Below, in pieces: positions 11,927 to 22,752 of a DNA stretch of 64,000 nucleotides; the stretch's first letter is position 1, and every line of letters begins with the position of its first letter. The position numbers and the translations under genes were made by a program. Where the stretch lies: NCBI GenBank assembly GCA_021234155.1, contig JAJEKV010000008.1, positions 7,094,445 to 7,158,444 of the forward strand, given 5' to 3'. The notes under the pieces were generated by a model, which worked only from the letters and a program-made list of their open reading frames with translations, did no database searches and was not told the DNA's origin. This DNA is from Isoetes taiwanensis (taxonomy: Eukaryota; Streptophyta; Lycopodiopsida; Isoetales; Isoetaceae).

Positions 11927-12809
11927 GTATAGAAGCATATTGGTATCTATACAATATCCTTAGGATCAAATTTCGGATTCCATTTCTGAAAATAGAATTG
12001 GGTGTTGGCTTTATAGATAGTACCCTGCTTGAGGAGATATTGGACTGTATTTGGACTTCCACATTCTACCACAAAGAAAGGGAATTGCAGCCAATACATT
12101 CCAGAGATTTCTACCTTTTTATCCATCTTCATTAATTCTGTTTTAAGGTAGTTTAACTTTACACCTTCATGGCGAATGCAACCAATAACAGCCCGGGATT
12201 CTAATTCTTTGAGTCTCGAAGGAATAAACTGATGATTTTTCAAGTTAGGAATACCTCTAAACTCATGAATTGATCTCGTCTCTTGCTTTTGAAGAATCCT
12301 CCTTTGTTCTTGATTGATTTGCTCCAAGATCGGTCCAACAAGATGAGATTGCATCTCCACAGGCGACATGGTTTGAGCTCGGGTTCTTCTCTCCGCCATT
12401 GTTGGGATCAGCCAGTCACCACATGCAAAGTATTCTGGAGTTTGAGAGCTTCCAGTTTTTCCGTTTAAAAATTTTAGAAGAGCAATGATCTTTCCTTTGA
12501 TGTGATCTGACGATTCCTGAAACAAATTCATAAATTCCTGACCTACGTCAGAAAATTTTAGATAGCCATGATTCCTTGCCTCATGAAATTCTGTCCTCTG
12601 CTGTCCATCCTTTTCTCGATTTTCCAAACTCTGATCCTGTCCCAAATTTACCTTTTTCAGGCTTACGTCACCCTGTCCTGTCCCCCTATCCACAATTCCT
12701 GTCCCCCCATCAACGAAATCTACCTCAAATTGCCCATGTTGGGCCTGGTTTCTCTCTCTACACATCCTTCTATTCCCCGTATAGAAGCATATTGGTATCT
12801 ATACAATAT
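11927..12809 (-). mobile_element. LINE-derived insert between 31-bp direct repeats
   Basis: An 821-bp segment (11958-12778) is bracketed by identical 31-bp direct repeats (11927-11957 and 12779-12809). Nearly the whole insert is the open frame described next. There is no poly(A) tail, so the repeats are either an unusually long target-site duplication of a both-ends-truncated LINE or the product of repair-associated duplication. Confidence 0.6.
11947..12765 (-). pseudogene. LINE ORF1 (DUF4283-like) fragment
   Basis: An open frame of 272 aa. The N-terminal half is polar and low in recognisable structure. The C-terminal third (about residues 215-272) has the pattern of the DUF4283 segment of plant LINE ORF1/gag-like proteins: alternating hydrophobics, FFVVECGS, then FYFQKWNPKFDP, equivalent to the 'W.P.FDP' signature. 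In the family this region binds nucleic acid. The stop codon lies inside the flanking direct repeat, so the natural C-terminus (usually a zinc knuckle) is missing. No promoter or partner ORF2 is adjacent. Confidence 0.5.
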
Positions 12810-14259
12810 AGTGTCATACTAATACAATACAAACAATAGAGAGTACTCCACAACTCAAACATAATGACATGAGCCTGGGGAATCGAACCCCAGTTCTAAT
12901 CCAATGCTCAGAGCTTACTTGGAACGCCACGAAGAGGACGTCTTCAACTACCCTATCAGATGCTTCACAATCCAATTTAATTCCTAACATGATACATGCA
13001 GCACAGAGCCTGGATTAAATTGCATCATCCACACGAATTTTGAGCAGTAACATAGATCCGCCAGTATGGCTTCATGGAATTGTAGGCTCAACTTGCTCTT
13101 GCACAAATGGACCGCTTAATATTTCCTGGACAAACTCCATCTGAGCAACGCCAATGCCATGAAAACTATACAATAAAAATTTTATATGGGTGTGTTCTAA
13201 AACGGTCAGGTTCAATGCAAAACAGGAAAAATAGAGATTGATTACCACATATTCTACAGAAATAACCGCTTCAGCAATTGCTCCAAGCCCTGCCCTATGA
13301 ATTAATGTTACAACATCATTATAGAGCTACGGATCTTTCACGAGCATGGAACCAACAGGGGGCATGGGCAGGCAGGATTAGGCATGGCAGGGGAATTACC
13401 GGTCTGCACAGAACCTGAATCCACAGGCATGGAACCAAAGATGGGCACATGGGCAGCAACGATATTCTTGCCCTTTCTGACTGCTCTTCTCATAGACATG
13501 ATTACAAAGAAAACCAAGAAAACAAAGAGAACCCAGGAAGTTGTTCACCTCTATATGTATGTCGGCCCAGCACAAGTAACAGGCAAAAACAATCCGAACG
13601 ATCCTCATCTCGTCCACATGACCATGCTGACACCTGCAAAGTACCAAATTAGTATCGCCCTCCCTGATCGCCATATGCCCAGGCCGCACGCGAGCTCCTA
13701 TCCGCCGCTCCACCTTATGAAAAAAAAATACTGCTGCTTTCCAAAACCCAGATGCCACCGCCATCTTTGTACGTATTTCGATACGAATACCAGATAAAAC
13801 CTTTACAAATCTTAAGTTATAAAAATACAGTTTCTGATTGGGCACACATTATTATCTTGGAATGTGGAATTATGTACTTAATGGGACGTTTTCATCTTTT
13901 ATTATGGGCCATTGATGGGGAATATTCTCTTCCTTGTGCTACATCAAGGGCCTCGGTTTTTTGCCTTCAACGCCATGAAACTTTCAATGGTGCAAATTAA
14001 ACCAAGAAGAACCAATGGATCCAAATACAATTACATTATTCTCAGCACAAAATTACAGCCGAAGATTTGAAGCTTCAAAGAGAAACATGAGTGCCTCAAA
14101 GAGAGCCCTCACCAGAAAGCGCCTCCTCAAGAGGTCAATTCAATAGCTCCAAAGCTAGGGCCTTGTCAAAGTCATTGCTTGATCTTCTTAAATAACAGCA
14201 TCTTCGGCTAGGCTGCAGCTTTTGCTGAAAAAGTATCTGTGTCGGCGAGGGCGATGATG
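12810..14259. other. No gene recognised
   Basis: Non-coding by inspection. A minus-strand tRNA T-arm-like word at about 12873-12893 has no matching acceptor or D arm. Overlapping 137-149-codon frames on both strands at 13.38-13.85 kb show no known domain and no supporting splice pattern. The rest is low-complexity or diverged repeat sequence. Confidence 0.35.
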
Positions 14260-14354
14260 GAATAGAACAGAACAGAACAGAACAGAACAGAACAGAATAG
14301 AATAGAATAGAATAGAATAGAATAGAATAGAATAGAATAGAATAGAATAGAATA
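14260..14354. repeat. (GAACA/GAATA)n microsatellite
   Basis: A pentamer array that begins as GAACA units and switches to GAATA units. It starts exactly where the adjacent LINE reverse-transcriptase frame breaks off after the SPTL motif. Confidence 0.95.
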
Positions 14355-14550
14355 CAACGTGGGAGAAAGTGGACACCCCTGCTTCACCCCTATGTTGCTC
14401 ACTACATCCTCGTCACATTCCTTACGCAGCGGAAAGGAAAGTTGCACTACTACCTTTTGATACAAGACAGATACTGCATTACGTAGTGCTTGCGGTACCC
14501 CAATGCATTTCATATACGTAGCATATCAAACGCTTTTGTAAGGTCCACAT
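14355..14550 (-). pseudogene. LINE reverse transcriptase fragment (motifs A to B)
   Basis: Degenerate piece of a non-LTR reverse transcriptase. Reading on the minus strand, YVDLTKAFDML (motif A with its catalytic Asp) is followed, after a frame break, by IGVPQALRNAV and then GVKQGCPLSPTL (motif B). GAATA-type arrays lie immediately on both sides and replace the flanking coding sequence. It differs from the larger LINE fragment at 14.8-16.15 kb, which carries its own motif B, so two insertions are represented. Confidence 0.75.
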
Positions 14551-14607
14551 AATAGAATAGAATAGAATAGAATAGAATAGAATAGAATAGAATAGAATAG
14601 AATAGAG
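14551..14607. repeat. (GAATA)n microsatellite
   Basis: Eleven GAATA units adjoining the reverse-transcriptase motif A fragment on its upstream side. Confidence 0.95.
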
Positions 14608-14804
14608 TATTTATCATCCACAGAGACCAATTGGCCTATGGGACCCAACAAGAGGCGCAGCAAGTGTATTATTGTCCGGGTTAAAAAACCCCCTCCCCGC
14701 CCTAAAGGGTTGTTTGGAGGAAAAACCATGACAGGAATAGGCTTGCTGTCAAACTGTACAACTACAGAAACAAATACAAATATGGACAGTAATATGTGCA
14801 TGCA

Positions 14805-16150
14805 TCAGTTAAGTGCCCGAGGGCCAAGCCGATCTCGGCGATCCATGATCTCTTGAATGTATGAGCCCAACCTCCGTACCGAGCTCGTGCTCAGCATCTT
14901 ATACAGGGGCTGGCCAGGATGGACCAGCTCAGCATAGCGTGTCCGAATGTTATCATATGTCGTGCAACTCTGAAGGGTGTGGCATTCGTCTTCCACAGCT
15001 CCAACCTGGCAGCGTTGACAGAGCCTCTCCTGATGCAGCTCCCCAACCCATCTCCCTGTCTCAATCTGGAGATGGTGTGCACCTGTGCGGATAGAGGCAA
15101 TGGATATGCGCTTTTTCATGGGTAGATTTGTGCGCAAGTAGCATTGCGGGCCCTGCTCCAACCTGGAATTTATATGGCGTTGATAATGTGCCGTCTTGAC
15201 CTGTTCAAGGGTGCTGGCATCCCATAGCTTACTGAGGAAGCATCGTCAAAGGTCTTGTCGAGAGGATGGCGATTCGCCTCCGTTTACACTTGGGCCTTTT
15301 GTGCTCTGCACATTCCATCCGTCCAGCCACTGAGCTCTCTTTTCCCGCCAACAGGCTTTTAGGCGTTGAGGCCCCATTGCCATAGTGTAAACGAGGTGAG
15401 GGAGACGAGTATCATCCATGCTGACCACCTTCTGGAAGTAGACGATGTGTCTGTCAAGGGCTTCTCTTTGAAGAGGCAAGAAACATGTTTCCTACAACAG
15501 TATCTGGTGTGGGACTATGGACTTCACCCCCAGGAGCTCGTGCCAAGAAAGCTCGGGCCCCAGACCTCGACCCTGTACAAAAGCACAGGTTCTACTAGCA
15601 CCTTGAATAGGTGCGATTGATGGGCCCAATCGTACAGCTCCGCCTTGTGGCTATTGTTCTCCATTGCATAGAGTGCCTTCCAACCTGCAGCGGCTCGCAG
15701 CCGGATGGAATTCTCCCAGTTCATGGCCGTCGGGATCTCCACCCCCAAATATTTGTAAGCCGACACCACTTCAACATTTTGGCCACGATAAGTGAGGACT
15801 GGAGGCGTTGGCTGGCATGCGGACGATACCAGAACCACCTTGGTTTTGGCTAAGTTGACGCGCATGTCAGTCACCTGGCAAAACGAGATGGCATTGCATG
15901 TCTGCCCGAGTGTGTGCTAGGAGGTCCACATCGTCAGCATAGATCAACTGTATGATGATCTAGTGTAGGAGGTGGGTCCCAGTGCCTCCATTATCAGCGA
16001 GCCAGCTCTCCAGCTGATCAATATACAGGCCAAATAGTGTGGGAGAGAGAGGGCACCCTGAGGACCCCGACACTGCTCTCGAATGAAGAAGAGTTTAGGC
16101 AAGTACTTCGCAATTGACAGATGTGGCATACTGAAAATTAACATTAATTT
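14805..16150 (-). pseudogene. LINE reverse transcriptase and C-terminal zinc domain, broken
   Basis: Second half of a non-LTR retrotransposon ORF2 protein, in several frames. In order on the minus strand: GCPLSPTLFGLYIDQLE (motif B, about 16.05 kb), LIYADDVDLLAHT (catalytic YADD, about 15.94 kb), a thumb segment with NLAKTK, YKYLGV and LLYRVEVWGPS (15.52-15.87 kb), then a C-terminal segment with RTGAHHLQIETGRW and a Cys/His cluster LCQRC...DECHTLQSC (14.8-15.16 kb). At least three frame changes make it a pseudogene. The upstream half (endonuclease, motif A) is missing from this copy. Confidence 0.85.
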
Positions 16151-16748
16151 CTCAAGAAAAAAAATCATGAACAGGCAAAAAGGCCCTGCATGTCCCTAAA
16201 CCGGCCATCGCGATCAGATGGTTTGCACCATAACCTAAATCTAGCAGAAGTCTGGACTGCCTAGACTGAACAGGCCCTGCCAAATGCAAGGGCTGCAAGC
16301 TCCGCCAGATCCAAAGCCCTAGTAAATGCCAGGGCTGCAAGCTCACCAAATCCGAAGCAGTGGTCTGAGCCGCTGCCGCACCTAAACGGAACAAGGAAGG
16401 CTATTGTCCGGGATGGCGTGTCTATTCTCTCGAGCTTTCAAAAAATTGCAAGATTCCCTTCCCTTCTGGGACCATTGCAACCACAACCACAAAATAAGCC
16501 CCAATAATAGAAATATGACCAAACCAACTAAGCAGCTCAAACAATCCCAAATATACCATTTTCAATACAATACAATACAAGAATCATATTTCTAACCATT
16601 GCGAGAGTACCCTCCCGCAATAAGAAACAAATTGTACAAAATTAAGCATTACTACCGAAACTCATGGGACACCATCTGACAAACCAAAGATAGTTTTAGC
16701 TAGTTGAAATTATAAAATGTTTTTGTGGTGTTTGCTCAAACGTTTGGA
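16151..16748. other. No gene recognised
   Basis: Holds a local near-duplicate of a Gly/Cys-type word (AGGGCTGCAAGCTC at about 16.29 and 16.33 kb) and a short AATAC repeat at about 16.56 kb. No coding signal that I trust. Confidence 0.35.
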
Positions 16749-17437
16749 TTTTTCGGCAATATCTATCTTGGCTTTTCGGTTACTTTGTCCGTTTTGTATA
16801 TAAGAATGTCCTTTTACAGGACATCTAGCGTGTCAGCTACGCCAACACGATTGACACACTAGAATCATGTGACATTTTCAGGTGTCAGCAACTGCATCGG
16901 CGTGGCTGACACGTCAGAATGTGTAACGGGCCCATGGTAGACCACTCGAGTATTCGAACCTTGAATGTGCCTGTGGGGCATTCCCGAGACACCGGCATAA
17001 ATGGGTAGAAGCGACTACTCATAAACGTCTAGACGGTTTTGCCCAGTTGGTTAAGGGCATGTCGGTTAGGAACGTCACAGTTGGTATCAGAGCAGGTCTC
17101 GAGTTCGAGTCTCCATGGGTGCCAATTTGCAAAGACTTGATAATCATTGTGACATGGTATGACATAGACATGGTATAGCCTTGGATGCTCGAGGACGAGT
17201 CGAGCATAGTTCTAGTGGGAGAGACTGTAACGGGCCCATGGTAGACCACTCGAGTATTAGAACCTTGAATGTGCATGTGGGGCGTTCCCGAGACACCGGC
17301 ATAAATGGGTAGAAGCGACTACTCATAAACGTCTAGACGGTTTTGCCCAGTTGGTTAAGGGCATGTCGGTTAGGAACGTCACAGAATGTCTCGTAAAAGG
17401 GACAAGGTAACTGAGAAGCCAAGATATCGCCAGAAAA
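16749..17437. repeat. Foldback/MITE-like element hosting the TRIM
   Basis: Two ~40-bp imperfect inverted arms, about 16749-16792 and 17398-17437, share TTGGCTT and TTACYTTGTCC words in inverted order. The TRIM retrotransposon sits between them, so this element is the older host. Without the TRIM it would be about 220 bp long. Its outer target-site duplication is not clear to me. Confidence 0.55.
16922..17383 (+). mobile_element. Complete TRIM retrotransposon
   Basis: Terminal-repeat retrotransposon in miniature, 462 bp, non-coding and dependent on enzymes supplied in trans. The two 158-bp LTRs (16922-17079 and 17226-17383) begin TGTAACGGG and end CACA, and differ at three positions. A primer-binding site TGGTATCAGAGC (17082-17093), complementary to initiator tRNA-Met, follows the 5' LTR. 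A purine-rich tract GTGGGAGAGAC precedes the 3' LTR. Five-base target duplications GAATG lie at 16917-16921 and 17384-17388. All parts needed for priming and integration are present. Confidence 0.93.
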
Positions 17438-18429
17438 AAAGAAAAAAAAACCCACAAAAACATGAGTGTCGAAATGTTCTGTAAAAGGACGACGTTAAAA
17501 CGTGAAGTTGGTGTTAGGGTTAATTCTGGCAGCTTCGGTCTGGTGATAGGCACCTTGCTCTGGCTATGGCACCCCAACTCCAATTTGCAGGGCTGTTCCT
17601 GCTATGGTGCGCTAACTCTAGTTGTGACGCCCTCTCCTATATTTTCTTTGCTGCTTTTATTTGTGTTTTCTTGTGGTCACAGTTCTCATTCTTAATCGGT
17701 CTCTAGGAGCAAGAAATGAAGCCTTAAGACTATAAGATCTGCAGGCAAAACAAGAAATGGATGTGGGAAAAATCCATGGTTACCTAGATTAGCATGTTGC
17801 TCTGTTATGTTACCATCGCCTGTAACTGTACCCTATCAACGAAAGCCCAACAAATCAGGGAATGACCTTTTGACCTATCTTCCCTGTTCTAGAGACTATT
17901 ACAGCAAGGAGTTCTATTTCATCTATTCACATTTTGCTGGAAGCAGGAGGCTGATGCCATAAAAAATCACTATCAATAAAGAATTGAGGTTTGACAAATA
18001 CATGGCTATATTAGCCATTGTATGAATGCAAGTTTTTAGGTATGCGACACAATTCCTTTGAGTAATATACAAATATAATTATTATTGATTGCTTTCTAAA
18101 CATACAAATGCTTCTATGCTGGTGGATTCCTTTGTAGACAGTCCAGAGAATGTGCCTCTAAATATTGGATAGCAGCTGGTATAAGCACTATTGAAGCTTG
18201 GTATGAGTCTGGTCATCTCATGTCATGGGAAGCATTTAGAACGAAGTTCGTGTTGTATAGATGGAAATAGAGTAATTTAGACTTGTATTGCTGCATTGTT
18301 GCCACAAGATTCCGGCCCACAAATTGAAGTAGCTATATGAAATTGCCATCAGGGTATCAAGCCAGGTGTTTTGTTTCTTCTGCGTATAAAGTGCTTCTGC
18401 ATTCTGAAATCTTGCCTCCAACTAATAGA
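17438..18429. other. No gene recognised
   Basis: Unassigned sequence between the foldback element and a LINE fragment. I see no domain in any frame longer than 60 codons. Confidence 0.35.
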
Positions 18430-18842
18430 TGGCATCTTCAGGTCCATCATCCATAATAGAAAAGTATTTGGACGTGGGTATGGGATAAGTTGCTTCATCC
18501 CAAAGTGGCAATTTTATGGTGGCAAATAATCCATAGATGCCTCAAAGTCAATAGGCTGGTCCATAAAATTGATAATCGGATTTTAGAGCTATGTCCTTTA
18601 TATAAGCAAAGGGTTGAGAGTATTAAGCATTATTGTTTCTTGTGTGAATGGCTTCGGCAGGCCTAGTCTTGGTTGTTAACCTATTTGGCACGACTCAATC
18701 TAACCCGCAAATTTTGCTCTCTATCTACCCTGATGCATGGCACAAACTGCGAAAACGAGCTTTTCATCTTGCATGTGGCTGGCTTTTATGGTCGATCTGG
18801 AAAAGATTCTTCATGGAGGGCACTGGAGGACCTCTTACCATG
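18430..18842 (+). pseudogene. LINE ORF2 zinc-binding (zf-RVT) fragment
   Basis: Plus-strand reading gives WVWDKLLHPKVAILWWQ, then RCLKVNRL, then LCPLYKQRVESIKHYCFLCEW. This is the zinc-binding domain at the C-terminus of plant LINE ORF2 proteins (the 'W..LW....P.K...F.W......L.T...L..R.....C..C....E...HLF..C' pattern). A stop codon follows and the frame shifts. It directly abuts a broken LTR at 18845. Confidence 0.7.
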
Positions 18843-19577
18843 GAGATTGATGTAGCAGTTGATGTGATCTCCAAGCTCTTGCCTACTCGATGTCTCTAAG
18901 CTCTTGCCTCTCAAAGCTTTCTCCAAAGAATTCCTTCATGCATGGACCTCTGGACCCTTTGCAATTGCTTGTGCCTCAAAAGATCGTCTTCTAGCTCCAA
19001 GAATCAAACTGTAGAAGAACATACATAGTGCAGTCAATTCTGTCCAATATCACAATTTATGTCATAACTTTCACATGCGAATGAGTTTCGGCATGATCAA
19101 TCCGGAAAGCTTACTCAGAAATATTTCCAGCAAGAGAAGAATCACTCAAACTGGATCTCGGATCCCAAGATATAAGGCTCCAAAGTTCGGGTTCCAAGAC
19201 TGCCCAGAATTGATCCTGCTTTCATGTTCTGCAACAATCCATTTTTCAAAGAGACAAAACCTTGAACTCGTGCTGCATATATTCCATACATATACATACG
19301 TACATAAGTACATATACTGGCCCATCAAGTGGCCAGGTCTGTTACAGTCTCCTCTTCTAAGTTTAAACCCATGTCCTCATGGGTCGTCCATAGATTTGGT
19401 GAAGCATTCCTCCAACCAATTTGAATTAATATGCAATGCCAACTTATTCACTAATCCATGCCTCAACATCATCATTAGTTGCTTCCATTGCTCACAAGGA
19501 GAATTCTCCTTTAGCACCTTCATGCTAAACATAAAGCCTCTAGATACTGCTCCTCCTCCTGAGGATAATATCTCCAA

Positions 19578-22500
19578 TCTACTTATTTAAAATGTTTTTG
19601 CCATCATGGCTCACGCCGGTGTAACACTTTTTCCGGCGTGAGCAGCGTGAGTTTTGAAACCAGAAACGTGTTTTCAGATCAAATATTGGTTTATCGGCAA
19701 ACTTCTCTCCCCGACCGTTACACTGGGTGCAATTTTTCTGAGTTAAACGGCTTAGCCATGATCAAGGCGGGAACAGGAGGAACGTGCTCCTCCCCTCCTG
19801 ATATTCTTTAGATAACAAGGTTTTTAGGCCAGAGTTGTTTCGGATGCTACAAGCAGTTCTTTTTTCCATCCGGCTCCGCTTGAGCAATTGTCTTTGAGTC
19901 CTTTGAGACTGAATTGCCAGAGCAGGTAGAACCCTAACTCCTCCTTTCTTCATTTTCGATTTTCAGGAGATTTTCCAGCTTACCAGATGGTTTTTAGTCG
20001 GTTTTAGTCAGGAATCGTCGCCACATTCATCAGCATTTTTGTTTCCAGAGGAATCGCTGGAGCAGGTACATTTTCTTTGATGCAGGTTAACCCAGCTCTT
20101 GCAATCTGTAAATCGATTCAGGGCAAGATGGTTCAAGGCCGTTTTTCTAAGCTCTTTACTTGGGATATGCTGCTTGATGTTTCGCCTTCATCACAAAATT
20201 TTCCATGGAAAATCGGCCTATGTTATTGGCAGGTTCGTGACTCCATATTCCTATTCATATGATGCTAAATGCATTTTCTATTGATTCAGGAAGGAGCTTC
20301 TCTGGTAATGCTTGCTCCTGGGTTTTTTTGCTTTGATACTTCCATTTTATTTTGTGTTGTAGATTCCTGCATTAAACGAAGCTGTCATTTCAGTAGTAGA
20401 TATGGTTTTCTCTTTCGTTATAGAGAGTGCTTGCATTTTGTACAATCTCTACTCATAAATCATGATTGGTTCATACATCGGCCTATGATATTGGCAGGTT
20501 CGTGACTCCATAATCCTATTTGTATGATGCTAAATGCATTTTCTATTGATTCAGGCAGGAGCTTCTCTGGTAATGCTTGCTCCTGGGTTTTTTTCCTTTG
20601 ATACTTCCATTTTTGTTGTAGATTCCTGCATTAAGCAAAGCTGTCATTTCAGTAGTAGATATGGTTTTCTCTTTCGTTATAGCGAGCGCTTGCATTTTGT
20701 ACAATCTCTACTCATAAATCATGATTGGTTCGTACAGAATGTTTAGCTTTGGCATGCATACTTGCTGTGGCTTTGAGCAAATTTCCACCTACGCCAGCAA
20801 AGGCTGAAGCTAATTTTTTCACTGAGGGAAGGTAAATTATTTTAAGGGTTGAACATATTATGCAGGAAAGACTCATTTTTTACCGTGTTTGTTTGCTGCT
20901 CGCTGTGATGATAGCATATGCAGACCGTTTTGATTAAGAATTTATTTATGACCGTTATAAGTTAGTAGAAAAGGCAGATCCAGGAAGCGGTAGCAAGCAA
21001 TAGACTATTATTGAATAGACTATTATAGCAAACGAAATGAGCAATGTTATGTTTGAGATGTTTTTCTTAGCTGTTGTTGTTTTGAAGTCATGTTCCTGTT
21101 GTGCATTTGCAGTGGACTCCAGCTGAGTTAAGCATTAACTCTTTCATTAATGGCAATTTCCTACAGATTGAGTTAATGGCAAATGCTTACAGATTAAAGC
21201 ATGGACCAACTAAACCAAGTAATTGTAGCAAAGTGCTCCAATTTTGTGAGTAATTGTGAATAGGTATTTAATAGCATTTGAAACAGAGCGTATGCACTGC
21301 AGATTTTTATGCAATTTTTTTTTCTCATTGGCATTTGTGGTCTGCAGGTACAATTCATTGCTATAAGTTGTAAAGTGGACACCAGATTTTATGACCTTAT
21401 AGGAAGAGCGACAAATATAGAATATGTTTTTTGGTAAGGAACTCATTTCTGGAGCTTCTTGGGCAGGTACAGGTTCAGTTTGTAGTTTTGTGGCATTTTC
21501 GAAGCAAGCTGCAATTTGGTTTTCATTGCCATTTGTGGTTTGCAGGTAACTTACAATTCAGTTAAACTCTTTGTTAAAATTATAAGCATTGCATTATTAC
21601 GTTCTGTATGCATGGAATAGATGATCTGCATATTTCGTTTGCTTATGAACTGTGAATTTACATACAATGGATAAATTGTATCTGAAATACATGTTATTTT
21701 CACATAGAAAGACTTCGTTTAGATTCATCTACATGTGTGGAGATTCCGAAGTGCACAAAGTACTCCTGTTTTGTTTTTAGTCTCAAGGTACATTTATGTC
21801 TTGGCTATCTCGGATCTACAATGCCACATGAGACATGAGTTATATTAACCAAGTAGTTCAAAATGTATGACTTGTGTTGAAATAGATTTGTTTCAAATAA
21901 AAGACAGTTCTTCAACTCTCAAGCAAAACATTAGACTTCATTAGTCAAAATAATGGAGTCAAAATAACGGAATTGCTTAATATCCTCTTGGCCATCATTT
22001 CTTGGTGTATTTGAAAAGGCCAATGGAATGTTTGGATCGGTGGCCTTTTGGAGCTGGAAACAATTTGTGTATTAACAACTTCTGCCTTAGAATGGTTTGT
22101 GCTCCAACTTTGTTTTACGTTTTGGATTGTTGGAAATAATTTAACATACTAAACCTTTTGCCCCGCAGAATAGTTTGTGCGCCAACATCACTTCTATCCT
22201 AGCAACTACATTTGTAGTGTAGATGTGCCAAATTTCAGGGAATGTAGAATGCTATATCTGCAAAGGATAAGATTGAACTTTGCATGGAAAAGAGACGTTG
22301 AATGTAATAAATAGCTGAAACTCAACATATGTGGTGAGCAATTTATAAAAACGTTTAATCCCATCGGATGCAACTCAACGTGTTGACTAAAACCTCAACT
22401 AAAGGTTGATTAACATAAACTCAATTAAAGGTTGATCAACATAAACTTTGTAGACATGTGTTTTGATTGCATCATTGATGGTTTCTATACTGATTGAAGG

Positions 22501-22618
22501 CCCATATAAAGATTGTGGTGATGTGGGTTCTTAAAGGTTGATCAAGGAGAATGTTAGATGCCAAGGAAAAACACAAGTCCGGATATTAGCCCAGCAACGC
22601 TGGGCACACGTTTACTAG
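19578..22618 (+). mobile_element. Non-autonomous Helitron (HA), 3.04 kb
   Basis: The 5' end is TCTACTTATTTAAAATG directly after a host A. The 3' end carries a hairpin (AGCCCAGC AAC GCTGGGC), then a short spacer and the terminal CTAG, followed by a host T. These are Helitron termini with the expected A|T insertion. The sister LTR-element copy preserves the uninterrupted target at 25674/25675. No Rep/helicase coding sequence exists inside, so it must be mobilised in trans. It is nearly the same element as H1 at 30-33 kb, in opposite orientation. Confidence 0.93.
20212..20736 (+). repeat. Internal tandem duplication in Helitron HA
   Basis: Two ~260-bp direct copies (20212-20476 and 20477-20736), about 90% or more alike by eye. 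The same doubling is present in H1, so it predates the spread of both copies. Confidence 0.8.
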
Positions 22619-22752
22619 TTGTCTCTGAAATAAGAACCATTAGCAACATCTTAGATCTGCAACTTTATCTTAATCTACCTTGTTACACCCAAGGATCAAA
22701 CCATAGATCATAATGTCAATACCCAAAGATCCAATATTGCTCTGATATTAGC

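Noticed and set aside
12866-12950. tRNA gene on the minus strand
   Set aside because: A good T-arm (TGGGG-TTCGATT-CCCCA) is present, but no pairing acceptor strand, D arm or anticodon arm lies at the right distance upstream.
13384-13845. Overlapping 137- and 149-aa ORFs on opposite strands
   Set aside because: No domain, no conservation evidence and mutual overlap; most likely chance open frames.
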